A stretch of 64,000 nucleotides of DNA, taken from assembly GCF_001458735.1 (NCBI RefSeq), contig NZ_CZQA01000008.1:620001-684000 (forward strand). Reading direction: 5' to 3'. The position numbers and the translations under genes are program-made. How positions within the stretch are numbered: the stretch's first letter is position 1; every line of letters begins with the position of its first letter. This DNA is from Candidatus Nitrospira nitrosa (lineage in GTDB: Bacteria; Nitrospirota; Nitrospiria; Nitrospirales; Nitrospiraceae). The notes beneath the pieces were generated by a model. The model saw only the letters and a program-made list of their open reading frames with translations. It was not told the DNA's origin and ran no database searches. This document shows, in pieces, positions 1 to 8,846 of this stretch.

Positions 1-155
1 CGTTCGTGTAACGCCCACAAAATTTGCCCCCGCTCGGCCTCTTCCCGCATCGGCGCAGAATTGAGAGCAAGACGAGTATCTGTCTGCAGTTCACCAATAA
101 TGTCTTCAAACCCGTGCTTGAGGCGGAGGTCCTCTTCCAGGTAAAGTTTCTCTTT
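1..155 (-). pseudogene. Internally deleted sigma-54 activator remnant
   Basis: Read leftward from 155, the translation gives YLEEDLRLKHGFEDIIGE. This closely resembles the linker and first AAA+ residues of FhlA/NtrC-type sigma-54 activators. It then jumps within about 15 residues to REEAERGQILWALHER, which resembles the start of the C-terminal Fis-like helix-turn-helix region of the same proteins. The Walker A, GAFTGA and Walker B segments are missing, so the AAA+ core has been deleted. There is no start codon: an in-frame stop lies just upstream (about 174-176), and the recognisable homology ends at an inverted repeat. It runs off the left edge. Non-functional remnant by inspection. Confidence 0.5.
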
Positions 156-157
156 TG

Positions 158-347
158 TTAGTGTAGTGTTTCTTTAGTCCTTTGACATTGGCCGTTCGCA
201 CTGAGCTTGTCGAAGGGCAAGCGCTTTCAACTGATTCCGTTCATGCGGTGCGACGAGCTCACCCCAGAGTTCAACGGGTCGTTCCCGAGACAATCGAAAG
301 ACTCACCACGAACGGAAGGTGAATGAATTTATGAGACACTACACTAG
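158..347. repeat. Segment bounded by 15-bp imperfect inverted repeats
   Basis: TTAGTGTAGTGTTTC at 158-172 and GAGACACTACACTAG at 333-347 are inverted copies matching at 13 of 15 positions. They enclose about 160 bases with no convincing gene. The left repeat starts where homology of the adjacent sigma-54 remnant stops, so the segment may be a MITE-like or IS-derived insertion. No transposase is visible and no target-site duplication was confirmed. Confidence 0.4.
192..215 (+). repeat. Dispersed repeat, copy 1
   Basis: A 24-base sequence with the core CTGAGCTTGTCGAAG. It matches, in inverted orientation, 22 of 24 bases of the sequence at 14602-14625. Both copies are intergenic. Similar sequences are common as dispersed intergenic repeats in many bacterial genomes (established knowledge); the function is unknown. 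Confidence 0.55.
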
Positions 348-355
348 CTGTGCCT

Positions 356-592
356 TCACAGCGTCTGGTGTGTCCCGTCGCAGTACGGGGGTGTCTTGGT
401 CCGCTTACATTGGCACAACGCCACTTCTTTCGTTTCGTCGACCGTAAATTCCATCGGCTCGAACCCAGTCCCTTCGTGCGACCCATCACAGAACGGTTGA
501 TCCCTCGATCGTCCACATGTACACCAGTAATAGGTACCTGCTTCCAGGGTCAGGACTGACGGCTCTTTTGCTGCCATGCGCGGTTGTCCCAT
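356..592 (-). CDS. CDGSH-type iron-sulfur protein
   Basis: A 78-residue soluble protein with two tandem CDGSH motifs. The first has C24, C26, C35 and H39 ([16 protein letters not shown]); the second has C60, C62, C71 and H75 ([16 protein letters not shown]). Each C-x-C-x8-C-x3-H set is the classical 3Cys-1His ligand group for a redox-active [2Fe-2S] cluster, so the protein should bind two clusters. Two-motif CDGSH proteins are usual in bacteria and probably act in electron transfer or in iron or redox sensing. The start at 592 is backed by GGAGG seven bases upstream; an in-frame ATG at 577 lacks this. It stands alone between the repeat region and a divergent antiporter gene. Confidence 0.9.
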   Translation of the reverse strand: MGQPRMAAKEPSVLTLEAGTYYWCTCGRSRDQPFCDGSHEGTGFEPMEFTVDETKEVALCQCKRTKTPPYCDGTHQTL

Positions 593-765
593 GAGTACAC
601 CTCCCTCTGAATGGTTGAGACTGGCTTGCGCCGCCGAGTATATCGTTTCAGGACTAACTTCGCACGTCCTCTTGAACTATTCCCTTGTGCCTGGGCCTCT
701 CTGGACCATCCCCTCCGGACGAGAACCTCCCCCTGACAGAACGATTAATTCATCAGGGCAACGCC

Positions 766-843
766 ATGTTTCACTCTTTTTATGGTATGTACGTGGCTCC
801 GTATCAGCCATGGGACAGCCCATATCGGGTGCCTGTTCCTTAA
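766..843 (+). CDS. Possible 25-residue aromatic-rich small ORF/leader
   Basis: The ORF starts with ATG at 766, seven bases after AGGG, and ends with TAA at 841-843. The stop touches the AAGGAAGGG ribosome-binding site of the antiporter at 856. The peptide begins MFHSFYGMYVAPYQPW and is unusually rich in Tyr, Phe, Trp and Pro. It could be a translated leader controlling the antiporter or an independent micro-protein. Its length makes chance occurrence possible, and nothing but the spacing and composition supports it. Confidence 0.3.
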   Translation: MFHSFYGMYVAPYQPWDSPYRVPVP

Positions 844-855
844 GGAAGGGTCACC

Positions 856-2556
856 GTGCAACCCAATCCCGTCTTCTTTGACGACCTTGCCATCGTGTTT
901 CTGGCCGCCGTTGTGGGCGGCATACTCGCTCGGATTGCTCGACAACCGCTCATTCTCGGCTATGTCCTGGGTGGTATCGCCATTGGTCCCTTTACCCCGG
1001 GGCCGACCATCTCGGAACCCCACGCCTTTGAGCTGTTCGCAGACATCGGTGTCATTCTCTTGATGTTCTCGATCGGACTTGAGTTTTCCGTCCAGGACCT
1101 CGTGCGCGTCAAATGGGTGGCCCTTGCAGGCGGCCTCCTCGGCATTCTTTTGTCGATCGGGTCAGCTCTCGTGATGGGCAACCTGCTCGGGTGGCCGACC
1201 ACTCAAAGCATCATCATCGGAGCCGTCACGTCCATTGCGAGCACCATGATCCTTGTCCGTCTCCTGATCGATCGAGGAGAACTTCGTTCCATGCATGGAC
1301 GGGTGATGATCGGCATCGTTCTGGTTGAAGACGTCGCCGTTGTGGCAATGACCGTGCTGATACCGGCCCTCGGAGAGTTTGACTCCGGACGGCTGTTGTT
1401 AATCGCTCAGGCGTTGGCAAAGGCCGTGCTCATTTTAGTGCCACTGGGCTACCTGGGTGCTAAGGTTATTCCTCACATCCTGACGCATGTGGCCAGAACC
1501 CAGAACCAAGAACTCTTCCTGTTGGTCACCCTGGCCATCAGCCTTGGAACCGCCGCCGTCACGCAGATGGTCGGACTCTCCCTCGCCTTGGGTGCCTTCC
1601 TGGCCGGCTTGATCATCAGCGCGTCCGAGTACGCGCATGAAACCTTGGCTCGATTGCTCTCGCTCCGTGACGCGTTCGTCGCACTCTTCTTCGTGACCAT
1701 CGGCATTCTGATCGACCCACGCATCATCGTCGACAATCTTTCCCTCCTGGTTACGATGATTGGCTTGATCGTCATTGGGAAGTTTTTGACTCGCACCGTC
1801 GTCGTAAGGCTGTGCGGGTACCCATGGACGACCTCAACCCTGGTCGGGATCGGCCTCACACAAATCGGCGAATTCTCGTTCGTGTTGATCCAGACCGCAC
1901 GATCGGCAGGTCAAATCGGCAGTGACGTATACAATGCCACGCTGGCCGCCTCTCTCATCACCATTCTGATCAATGCAGCACTCGTTCGATATGTTCCTCG
2001 TTGGATCGGTCGGAGACGTTTGGCCCATGCCCAGCTTGACGCGGCGCCCTGGCCCCCGGAAGGTGACACGCTTCACCAGCATGTCATCCTGTGCGGATTT
2101 GGACGGGTGGGCAGCTCACTTGGGAAAGCGTTGGAAGCGTTCAATCTTCCCTATGTCGTCATCGATCAAAATCCAGATGCGATCCGCCGGCTACAGATAA
2201 GAGGCACCCCCTGCCTCTATGGCGACTCCTCGCATCGCGAATTGCTGATCAAGGCCGGAACGGCGGACTCGTCTCTGATTATCGTGGCCTTACCTGACAT
2301 TGAATCCTCTGCCCTCGCGGTGGCCCGCATACGCGATCTCAACGCCAGCGTTCCCATCTTGGCTCGTGTACACGGCCCGGCAGAAGCAGAACGGCTCACC
2401 GCTCTGGGAGTGAGTGAGATCATTCAGCCTGAGATTGAGACGTCGGCGACTCTCATCCGACATGCCTTGGCTTGGTTTGGAGTACCGAAGGACCGTATTC
2501 TGGACTATGTGGAGCGGTACAGGCAGCCTGTGGAAACCACGAGGCACCCGAGCTAA
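856..2556 (+). CDS. CPA2-family cation:proton antiporter with RCK domain
   Basis: A 566-residue inner-membrane antiporter of the KefB/YbaL group. Residues 5-395 form about 12 hydrophobic segments of the Na_H_Exchanger fold. The family signature near the start (RQPLILGYVLGGIAIGP, then IGVILLMFSIGLEF) is clear. From about residue 405 there is a TrkA-N/RCK nucleotide-binding domain: VILCGFGRVGSSLGKALE is the Rossmann loop and VVIDQNP the acidic residue at the end of beta-2. Such proteins exchange K+ or Na+ for protons under nucleotide or redox control. The GTG start at 856 is chosen for AAGGAAGGG six bases upstream. Which cation moves cannot be told from sequence. The next gene downstream is on the other strand. 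Confidence 0.9.
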   Translation: MQPNPVFFDDLAIVFLAAVVGGILARIARQPLILGYVLGGIAIGPFTPGPTISEPHAFELFADIGVILLMFSIGLEFSVQDLVRVKWVALAGGLLGILLSIGSALVMGNLLGWPTTQSIIIGAVTSIASTMILVRLLIDRGELRSMHGRVMIGIVLVEDVAVVAMTVLIPALGEFDSGRLLLIAQALAKAVLILVPLGYLGAKVIPHILTHVARTQNQELFLLVTLAISLGTAAVTQMVGLSLALGAFLAGLIISASEYAHETLARLLSLRDAFVALFFVTIGILIDPRIIVDNLSLLVTMIGLIVIGKFLTRTVVVRLCGYPWTTSTLVGIGLTQIGEFSFVLIQTARSAGQIGSDVYNATLAASLITILINAALVRYVPRWIGRRRLAHAQLDAAPWPPEGDTLHQHVILCGFGRVGSSLGKALEAFNLPYVVIDQNPDAIRRLQIRGTPCLYGDSSHRELLIKAGTADSSLIIVALPDIESSALAVARIRDLNASVPILARVHGPAEAERLTALGVSEIIQPEIETSATLIRHALAWFGVPKDRILDYVERYRQPVETTRHPS

Positions 2557-2706
2557 CCGGGCAAAATGCTCATGACTCGACACAAGTATGGTCGCCATGG
2601 AGGTACGCGTCAAACCCTGGCCTAGCCACCCATCTCACCCTCACAAGACAGGTCTGCGGTCCAACGTTCCCCGATACCCTGTCGTTCAATCTTGATACCA
2701 GCCCCC

Positions 2707-2910
2707 CTATCCCGCAGGCTTACTGTTGAGTTTGTGTCCTACCCGGACAATAGCCTCGATGGCGAGGTGTCACTTCTCCGCCAAGATCAGTCAAGGCATA
2801 TTCGACAGTGGGCGGAGAGGTGGCCATCACCTGCCGCGTGAGAATGCCGCCCCGCTCCAGTCGCTTCATGAGTGTGGCACAAAGCCTCAGAAGCGAGTCG
2901 GCAGCACACG
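2707..2910 (-). pseudogene. HxlR-family regulator fragment
   Basis: Minus-strand translation gives LMKRLERGGILTRQVMATS followed by PPTVEYALTDLG. This is the wing region and following strand of HxlR/MarR-type winged helices (typically LRELERDGLVTR...VPPRVEYxLTxLG). After TDLGGEV the sequence continues in another frame as HLAIEAIVRVGHKLN and stops at 2707-2709, so a frameshift near 2770 is likely. The N-terminal part of the DNA-binding domain and any start codon are missing. It lies immediately downstream of wrbA on the same strand. HxlR regulators often control quinone-reductase genes, so this may be the remains of a local regulator (inference). Confidence 0.45.
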
Positions 2911-2932
2911 AAGTGGACCGTTTAGTAGGCTG

Positions 2933-3532
2933 CTAGCCGAACAGTTTTGCTGCGACTTCGGCGATGCGCCGCCCCTGATAGCGTGCACCTTCCAGGTCGA
3001 TCTCACTCGGCTGGCGACTGCCATCGGGTCCGGCAATAGTGGTCGCACCGTACGGGGCTCCGCCCACGATATCCTTGTCGTTCATTTGGCCGGCATGCCC
3101 ATAGTCGAGTCCGACAATCGTCATGCCGAAATGCAGCAGATTGGCAATGATTGAGAAGAGCGTGGTTTCCTGCCCGCCATGCTGAGTCCCTGTCGAGGTA
3201 AAAGCCCCGCCCACTTTGCCGTTCAGGGCACCACGCGCCCACAATCCGCCCCCCTGGTCCAGGAACGCCGCCATCTGCGACGAGATGCGACCGAAGCGCG
3301 TGCCGGTGCCTACGATGATGGCGTCATAGTGCTCCAACTCGGCGATGGTCGCGATCGGAGCCTTCTGATCTAGTTTGTAATGCGCCTTCTGGGCGACGGC
3401 TTCCGGGACAGTTTCGGGCACCCGTTTGATGTCCACGTCTGCGCCTGCTGAACGAGCGCCCTCGGCAATGGCATGCGCCATGGTCTCAATGTGGCCGTAG
3501 GATGAATAATAGAGAACGAGAATCTTGGGCAT
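2933..3532 (-). CDS. wrbA: WrbA-type NAD(P)H:quinone oxidoreductase
   Basis: A 199-residue flavodoxin-fold protein of normal WrbA length. The FMN phosphate loop is at the N-terminus ([15 protein letters not shown]). Further WrbA signatures are [39 protein letters not shown] and GLDYGHAGQ. The family reduces quinones by two electrons using NAD(P)H and so avoids semiquinone radicals; it acts as a soluble tetramer. AAGGAG in the RC of 3537-3543 (gagtaacc context) precedes the ATG at 3532. It is flanked downstream by a decayed HxlR fragment. Start and family are secure; the physiological quinone is not known. Confidence 0.95.
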   Translation of the reverse strand: MPKILVLYYSSYGHIETMAHAIAEGARSAGADVDIKRVPETVPEAVAQKAHYKLDQKAPIATIAELEHYDAIIVGTGTRFGRISSQMAAFLDQGGGLWARGALNGKVGGAFTSTGTQHGGQETTLFSIIANLLHFGMTIVGLDYGHAGQMNDKDIVGGAPYGATTIAGPDGSRQPSEIDLEGARYQGRRIAEVAAKLFG

Positions 3533-3867
3533 GGTTACTCCTTGAGTGCAATGCGGCGGGATCTGCGAAGCCCCGCCTGCAGGATTACAAGATAATGATC
3601 AAACCACCTGACGAAGCAGGTGGACATAGTCTCGGCCAGCGATGTTCTTATCGCCATGGGCATGAACATGCTGAATATGGGGACCGTGGTGATGGTGCTT
3701 CTGCTGTCCGTTCATTTTTCCCAATGCTCGACGAACACGAATCAGCCCGGCGCCCCAGGATCCTCAAACAGGTCATAGCTGATGTTCACCGAGCTCGCGA
3801 CGCGACGGCTCAACTAAGGCGGCAAGGTCGCGCTTGAGGAACCGGCCCCACCGCTACCTCTGGTGCA
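3533..3867. other. Intergenic region with a 7-bp hairpin
   Basis: This 335-base stretch has no convincing gene. A perfect hairpin lies at 3604-3623 (CCACCTG, loop ACGAAG, CAGGTGG), about 70 bases upstream of wrbA on the minus strand. It lacks a following T-run, so it is not a clear intrinsic terminator and could be a leader structure or a repeat end. Confidence 0.35.
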
Positions 3868-4206
3868 TCATTCCACTTCAATCCTCACTGTCGCTTCGGT
3901 ATTCAGCGCGTCATGATCTTGGCTCGCCGCCACAAGCTTGATCTCGTGTGAGCCACGCGCGAGTCCCTTGACCACCCCTTTAAACCCCTTTTGATACTCT
4001 CCATCCACATAACAATGGATGTGCGTTGCTTGAACGCCCTTCGACAGCCTATATCGCACTTCAACGGAATCTCCTTTTATCACCGAGCCCTGCGCCGGGC
4101 TCACGATCGTGAGTTGGCCGCGGTCGTCATCGGCCGTCCAACCGATCGTGCCGCCTCCTAATGACAACAGGCCGATCAGCACTGACATCACAACAACACG
4201 AATCAT
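3868..4206 (-). CDS. Secreted Ig-like/beta-sandwich protein of unknown function
   Basis: A protein of 112 residues with a signal peptide (MIRVVVMSVLIGLLSLGGG, cleavage likely near TIGWTA). The mature part of about 85 residues has the strand pattern of a small beta-sandwich: VIKGDSVEVRYRLSKGV, HCYVDGEYQKGF, GSHEIKLVAAS and ATVRIEVE. It resembles periplasmic Ig-like domains that bind ligands or other proteins, but I do not recognise a named family. A longer reading up to 4380 is rejected because the signal peptide begins at 4206 with GAGGTG upstream. It overlaps the preceding phosphatase remnant by ATGA, so the two were probably cotranscribed. Confidence 0.75.
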   Translation of the reverse strand: MIRVVVMSVLIGLLSLGGGTIGWTADDDRGQLTIVSPAQGSVIKGDSVEVRYRLSKGVQATHIHCYVDGEYQKGFKGVVKGLARGSHEIKLVAASQDHDALNTEATVRIEVE

Positions 4207-4430
4207 TTTGCACCTCGTTGAATGATGATTGATTCCTGACTTCGCGTGATCGTATTGCTCCAGCGCACCATAACAAACCTCCGTTCTGCCGACATTCCTC
4301 CCAACAGGGTCGCCTGGCGCTCGGCTGTCGGAGTCAGCCCGATGTCGGTCCGGCCCGTGTGCCGCATGGACGCACTCCATTCCATCTCACGATGACGAAT
4401 CAGCTGGATTTGCTGAGTTGGCTCACTCAT
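4203..4430 (-). pseudogene. Truncated histidine-phosphatase-family gene
   Basis: 75 codons. The N-terminus IQLIRHREMEWSASMRHTGR followed by TDIGLTPTAERQATLLGG is unmistakably the start of a phosphoglycerate-mutase/SixA-like histidine phosphatase (family pattern LIRHGETEWS...HTGRTDxxLTxxGExQA). Two things are wrong: the catalytic RHG is RHR, and homology breaks off after RRFVMV, whereas the family needs about 180-200 residues including a second His. An internal deletion is the simplest explanation. The reading frame ends by ATGA overlap with the next gene. It lies downstream of the GH15 gene. Activity is very unlikely. Confidence 0.6.
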
Positions 4431-4524
4431 GTCCTAAATCCCACCCCTCATTCCATCCTCCGCTTCCAATGCCTGCCCTTCCAGCAGATTCTGCCGGTCA
4501 TCTATCGCGTACTAGCCACCGCCG

Positions 4525-6357
4525 TCACGACACCTTCATCGCCAAGGCCTGATCAAGGTTGACGGCGGCGCTGATGAAGGACAAGTGAGTAAACGCCTGT
4601 GGAAAGTTGCCGAGCGCATCACCGCATGGGCCGATCTCCTCCGAATACAGCCCGAGGTGGTTGGCGTGACCCAACATGCGCTCAAACAACAGCCGCGCCT
4701 CTCTCAGTTTGGCGCGATCGACGCGCCCCGCTCGGGTCAATGCTTCGACCAGCCAAAACGAGCATATGGTGAACGAGCCCTCTTCCCCGGTGAGGCCGTC
4801 CTCTCCCGTTCCGCTGTCGTAGCGGTAGACCAACCCGTCCGACACGAGGCCTCCGTGTTTCGGCGAACGGTTGATGGCGTCCAGCGTTTTCAGCATTCTC
4901 GGATCGTTCGGGGACAGGAAAAACATGAGCGGCATGATGAGATTTGAGGCATCCAGCGCCTCACTGCCGTAGTATTGCACAAAGGCCTGCCTCGTGGAAC
5001 TCCAGCCCTTCACCATGATCTCCTCGTAGATTTGGTCTCTGACCTGAAGCCAGCGCGCGCGATCCGCAGGAAACGACCGCTTATCGGCCAATCGAAGGCC
5101 TCGATCCATCGCAACCCAGCACATCAATTTCGAATACACGAAATGCCGACGGCCGCCGCGCACCTCCCAGATGCCTTCGTCCGGCTGCTGCCAGTTCTCA
5201 CAGAGCCAATCAAGCTGGTTCCGGATGCGCGTCCACAGTTCATATCCGATCGGCATCACATGTTTGTTGTACAAATACACTGCGTCGAGGAGCTCACCGT
5301 AGATGTCCAGCTGTAGTTGGTTGTATGCGCCGTTGCCGATTCGCACCGGTCGGGATCCTCGATAGCCGTCCAAATGATCGAGCGTCTGTTCCGTCAGATC
5401 GCGGCGTCCGTCGATGCCGTAAGCGATTTGCAACGATCCATCTGACTCCGCCGCTCGCGCCTCTAGCCATCGCATAAAGCTGACCGCTTCGTCGGTAAAG
5501 CCGATCCGCAAGAGACTGTAGAGTGTAAACGCGGCATCCCGAATCCATGTATAGCGATAATCCCAGTTTCGGCCTCCGCCGACGGTCTCCGGCAAGCTGC
5601 ACGTCGGGGCGGCAATGATGGCACCGGTCGGTTCGAACGTCAGGAGTTTCAGTGTCAGTGCTGAGCGGTACACCATTTCCCGCCAACGACCGGTATAGGT
5701 GCATTTGGACAACCAACGGCGCCAATAGTTTACCGTCTGCTCAAAGAGTTCATCGGCTTCACCCGCTGAAGGACAGGGACCTTGGTCTTTGTCGGATTGC
5801 ATGCCCCCGAGCACGAACACCGCCGCCTGCTCCTCATGTAGGACAAAGACTGCCGCCGCCCCGCGATCATCTGCCGTGAGCGGAATATCCGTCGTAAGCC
5901 TCAAGCTAAGATCGGCAGAATGGAAACTCGCGCCTTGTGCGGTAATGATCGTGCGATGAGCTTCCCGCGCATAATCAAAGGCGGGATGACATCGCAGGCG
6001 AAACTCCATGCTGCCCTGCCTCACTCTCACCCGACGAATCAGTGAGTGCCGCCAGGCGGAACCGCTCGACAAGCCGGGCGGCATGAAATCTTCGACCTCG
6101 GCGATTCCACCCGCCGCGTAGAAGCGGGTCATCAAGATATTCGTATCCGGCCAGTAGAACTGCTTGGTCCTGACCCCCTCGTGCGTGGAGGCAATCTCAA
6201 ATCGGCCGCCTTTGTCATGATCGAGAACGGCTGCGAACACGCTCGGAGAGTCAAAGTGGGGAAAACAGAACCAGTCGATCGAGCCCCCCATGCTGACGAG
6301 CGCCGCCGTGCGCATGTTCCCGATGATGCCGTAATTCTGAATAGGGTGATACGTCAT
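4525..6357 (-). CDS. Glycoside hydrolase family 15 (glucoamylase/trehalase-like)
   Basis: A 610-residue soluble enzyme. The start ([20 protein letters not shown], then [19 protein letters not shown]) is the beta-sandwich N-domain typical of bacterial GH15 proteins. The (alpha/alpha)6 barrel follows: [20 protein letters not shown] contains the first catalytic acid region, and [17 protein letters not shown] near residue 545 the second. Members hydrolyse alpha-glucosides, many of them trehalose or alpha-1,4/1,6-glucans. Substrate cannot be assigned. ATG at 6357 is preferred over GTG at 6366 because AGGAGG sits eight bases before the ATG but abuts the GTG. Length is normal for the family. Confidence 0.93.
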   Translation of the reverse strand: MTYHPIQNYGIIGNMRTAALVSMGGSIDWFCFPHFDSPSVFAAVLDHDKGGRFEIASTHEGVRTKQFYWPDTNILMTRFYAAGGIAEVEDFMPPGLSSGSAWRHSLIRRVRVRQGSMEFRLRCHPAFDYAREAHRTIITAQGASFHSADLSLRLTTDIPLTADDRGAAAVFVLHEEQAAVFVLGGMQSDKDQGPCPSAGEADELFEQTVNYWRRWLSKCTYTGRWREMVYRSALTLKLLTFEPTGAIIAAPTCSLPETVGGGRNWDYRYTWIRDAAFTLYSLLRIGFTDEAVSFMRWLEARAAESDGSLQIAYGIDGRRDLTEQTLDHLDGYRGSRPVRIGNGAYNQLQLDIYGELLDAVYLYNKHVMPIGYELWTRIRNQLDWLCENWQQPDEGIWEVRGGRRHFVYSKLMCWVAMDRGLRLADKRSFPADRARWLQVRDQIYEEIMVKGWSSTRQAFVQYYGSEALDASNLIMPLMFFLSPNDPRMLKTLDAINRSPKHGGLVSDGLVYRYDSGTGEDGLTGEEGSFTICSFWLVEALTRAGRVDRAKLREARLLFERMLGHANHLGLYSEEIGPCGDALGNFPQAFTHLSFISAAVNLDQALAMKVS

Positions 6358-6488
6358 CGGCCGCACCTCCTCTGCGTAGGGCCCCGGTGAATCGACGAAG
6401 TCCGAACCGACCCTCGAAGAACGGCTTCACGAGCATGGGCAGATGCCACCCATCGAACACGGTGGAGACGGTCGATGCGCTGTTTCAT
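6354..6488 (-). CDS. Possible 44-residue ORF coupled to the GH15 gene
   Basis: It starts ATG at 6488 after GGGAG and ends in an ATGA overlap with the GH15 start codon. It encodes a basic peptide beginning [20 protein letters not shown]. The overlap geometry suggests translational coupling or a leader peptide. There is no recognisable family, and a chance ORF cannot be excluded. Confidence 0.25.
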   Translation of the reverse strand: MKQRIDRLHRVRWVASAHAREAVLRGSVRTSSIHRGPTQRRCGR

Positions 6489-6505
6489 GTGAACATCTCC
6501 CGCCG

Positions 6506-6967
6506 CTACAAGCGCTTTTCTTCCAGATCGTACACATCAAACCATACGTAGACCGGACGATGGTTGGGCACGAACTTGGGAATATATTCCTCCAGGTACT
6601 GCTGTGCTTGGAGGTTCATGTCGCTGAGTCTCATATCACGCAACCGGTTGTTCCATTTCAGCACTTCGTCCGGATCCTTCACCTTGGACCGTTCGGTGAT
6701 CCATTGAGCGATATCGTCGTCTGTCGCGCCGGTGGCGACCACATCTTTGAATTGCTCCGGCGTGATGCCGGTGAATGCAAACCATTGACTTGCCAAAGAA
6801 CAGGGCCAATAACTGTACTCGCCGTGCATGTCCAGGAGGAACGCTCGACACTTATCGACGCACCGCGCCGCAATGATATAGCCACCCAGCTTTTCACGAG
6901 GGCTGCGCGGGTAGTCTACGCGGAGATCCTTGGCCAACTGTCTCACTTTTTCAAGATTGTCATTCAT
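6506..6967 (-). CDS. DUF5069 domain protein
   Basis: A 153-residue soluble protein. It matches the DUF5069 pattern: DLRVDYPRSPREKLGGYIIA, ARCVDKCRAFL, then GEYSYWPC, and a helix containing GITPEQFKDVVATGATDDDI. No enzymatic role is established for this family, and no catalytic motif is obvious. The C-terminal quarter (YLEEYIPKFVPNHRPVYVWF) is conserved in longer members. The start ATG at 6967 is preceded by GGAGGA at eight bases. It lies between GH15 and a disrupted antiporter, all on the minus strand with gaps of about 140-200 bases. Confidence 0.85.
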   Translation of the reverse strand: MNDNLEKVRQLAKDLRVDYPRSPREKLGGYIIAARCVDKCRAFLLDMHGEYSYWPCSLASQWFAFTGITPEQFKDVVATGATDDDIAQWITERSKVKDPDEVLKWNNRLRDMRLSDMNLQAQQYLEEYIPKFVPNHRPVYVWFDVYDLEEKRL

Positions 6968-7161
6968 TGCAGTAATCCTCCTATCGATGTCACTCCTGAA
7001 CCGACCAACGCCCTGACCTGAGCATGTGCCACACCCGCCTCACGCACCTGTTGCGACACATCGTGATACGACCAAGCAAATCCTTCGCCCATCTCCGATG
7101 AGGCCAGCAGCCTCCGCCTTGAATCCCTCACGCCAGACCAATCCTTGTTTGAATCTGCCTG

Positions 7162-8767
7162 TCACCCGGTGACGCGCCGTTCCCCTATGCCGAGGCGAAG
7201 CGCCTCGATATCCAGTTCGTGTTCCAGGCGGTGCAAGACTTCGTCGCTGATCGCGCCGTCGTCACGGAGCCGAATCAAGGCTGATCGTTCAGCCGCTAAC
7301 GCGGCTTCTCTGAGCCGAAGCAGCACATCACGGGTCTCTTGTGTACACTCGGTGGCAACGGTCCCATTCGGCGCGAATCGCTCCAGCCGCCGGTCATAAT
7401 GGACCCGCAATTGATCGAGATGGTCGGGCTTCGGCCAGGTTTCGTTCTTCAATTCGCTGAGCCGCGACAGGGCTGCATCGGCGGCATGCCGACGTGCATG
7501 CCGCTCCTCTTGTTCTCCTTCCACCCCTTCCGTGATGCCGAGTCTTCGGATGAGCGGCGCCAAGGTTAATCCTTGCAGCACCAACGTGGCCAAAATCACG
7601 GAGAAACTCAGCAGAATAATTTCAGCGCGAAAGGGAAACGGAGCCCCTGAGCTGGTCGACATCGGTAAGGCCATCGCGCCGGCAAGCGTGACGATGCCCC
7701 TCATGCCTGTCCATGACACCAGAAAGAGAGCCGGCCACGGCGGCATCGGATCACGCGCACGAAGCGACGCGCTGAGCCAACGAGGAATCATCGCGGCCAA
7801 CGGCACCCAGCCCAGCCGCACCAGGATAGCTGTCACGCTGATCAGTACACCACCAAGAATAAGGGATCCCACGCGATCAGTTGGAACGGCCGCCCGCAAC
7901 GCGCCAAGCTGGAGTCCGATCAGGATGAAGATCACACCGTTGAACAAAAATACGAGCACATTCCAGACCGCTCGTCCCTGAAGCCTCGTCGACGGAGCCA
8001 CGATCCGGCTGATGTGCTGCCGCAAATATAAACCTCCCGTCACACATGACAACACTGCGGACGCATGAATGGATTCACCGAGGACCCACGCCACATAGGG
8101 TGCCAGCAACGTGACCGCGATCTCGGTGGAACTTTCGCCGATGACTTGGAGCGCCCATCGCGTGACCAACCCGACCAGCAACCCGACGGCGATACCTGCC
8201 ACGGCGGCATACAGGAATTGTAAGAGCGTGTCTCCGAAGACAAACGATCCGCTGACGGCTGCTGCCACAGCGGCCCGATAGAGCACGAGGGCCGTGGCAT
8301 CATTGACCAGACTTTCGCCTTCCAGGATGGTCACGATGCGACGCGGCATATTCAGCCGTTTCCCGATCGCCGTCGCAGAGACGGCATCCGGTGGAGACAC
8401 AATGGCCCCGAGCGCAACCGCCTCGGCCCATCCGAATCCCAACAGAGCATGAGCCGCTGCAGCAACCGCCGCAGTGGTAGCCAACACAAGCCCCACGGCT
8501 AAGAGCGAGATCGGCCGAATGTTGTCGCGAAAATCCCGGAGCGACGTAAAGTAGGCGGCTGCCCACAGAATGGGCGGCAAAAATACCAGAAAGACCAGAT
8601 CCGGGTTCAGCGTGACCGTCGGGATGCCTGGCACCATGGCCAGCACCAGTCCGCCGATGACGAGTAAAATTTGGATAGGGGATGAGAATGCGGCGTGCAA
8701 TCGTCGTCAGCGCGAGCACAACGGCGAGCAGCAGAATGATGAGTTCCAGTTGATGTAGACTCTCCAT
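7162..8767 (-). pseudogene. CPA1-family Na+/H+ antiporter with N-terminal frameshift
   Basis: The main frame (7162-8700) gives about 12 membrane segments and CPA1 signatures: TLNPDLVFLVFLPPILWAAA, AIVSPPDAVSATAIGKRLN, and ILEGESLVNDATALVLYRAA with the conserved ND pair. A cytoplasmic tail of about 120 residues ends the protein. The first membrane helix lies in a different frame starting at 8767 (MESLHQLELIILLLAVVLAL). The two frames join perfectly as ...RILIPYP-ILLVIGG... if one A is removed from the AAAATTT run at 8666-8672. So the gene is about 535 codons with a single-base insertion, either a real mutation or a sequencing or assembly error in the run. If real, an internal start at 8700 would lose the first helix. 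Confidence 0.8.
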
Positions 8768-8846
8768 CTATTGCAACAGACAGTACATTCAATTGATTGC
8801 GGGCAGTGACTCTCAGACGATTCGTCGTCGTCTTCTTTCAGCTTCC

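Noticed and set aside
3656-3778. 40-residue ORF (MGMNMLNMGTVVMVLLLSV...) resembling a tiny lipoprotein
   Set aside because: It has no ribosome-binding site, and the cysteine lies in a poor lipobox context (HFSQC). It could be chance.
6964-7092. 42-residue minus-strand ORF overlapping the DUF5069 start
   Set aside because: The GGAG abuts the ATG directly, so spacing is not right, and the DUF5069 gene has its own ribosome-binding site.
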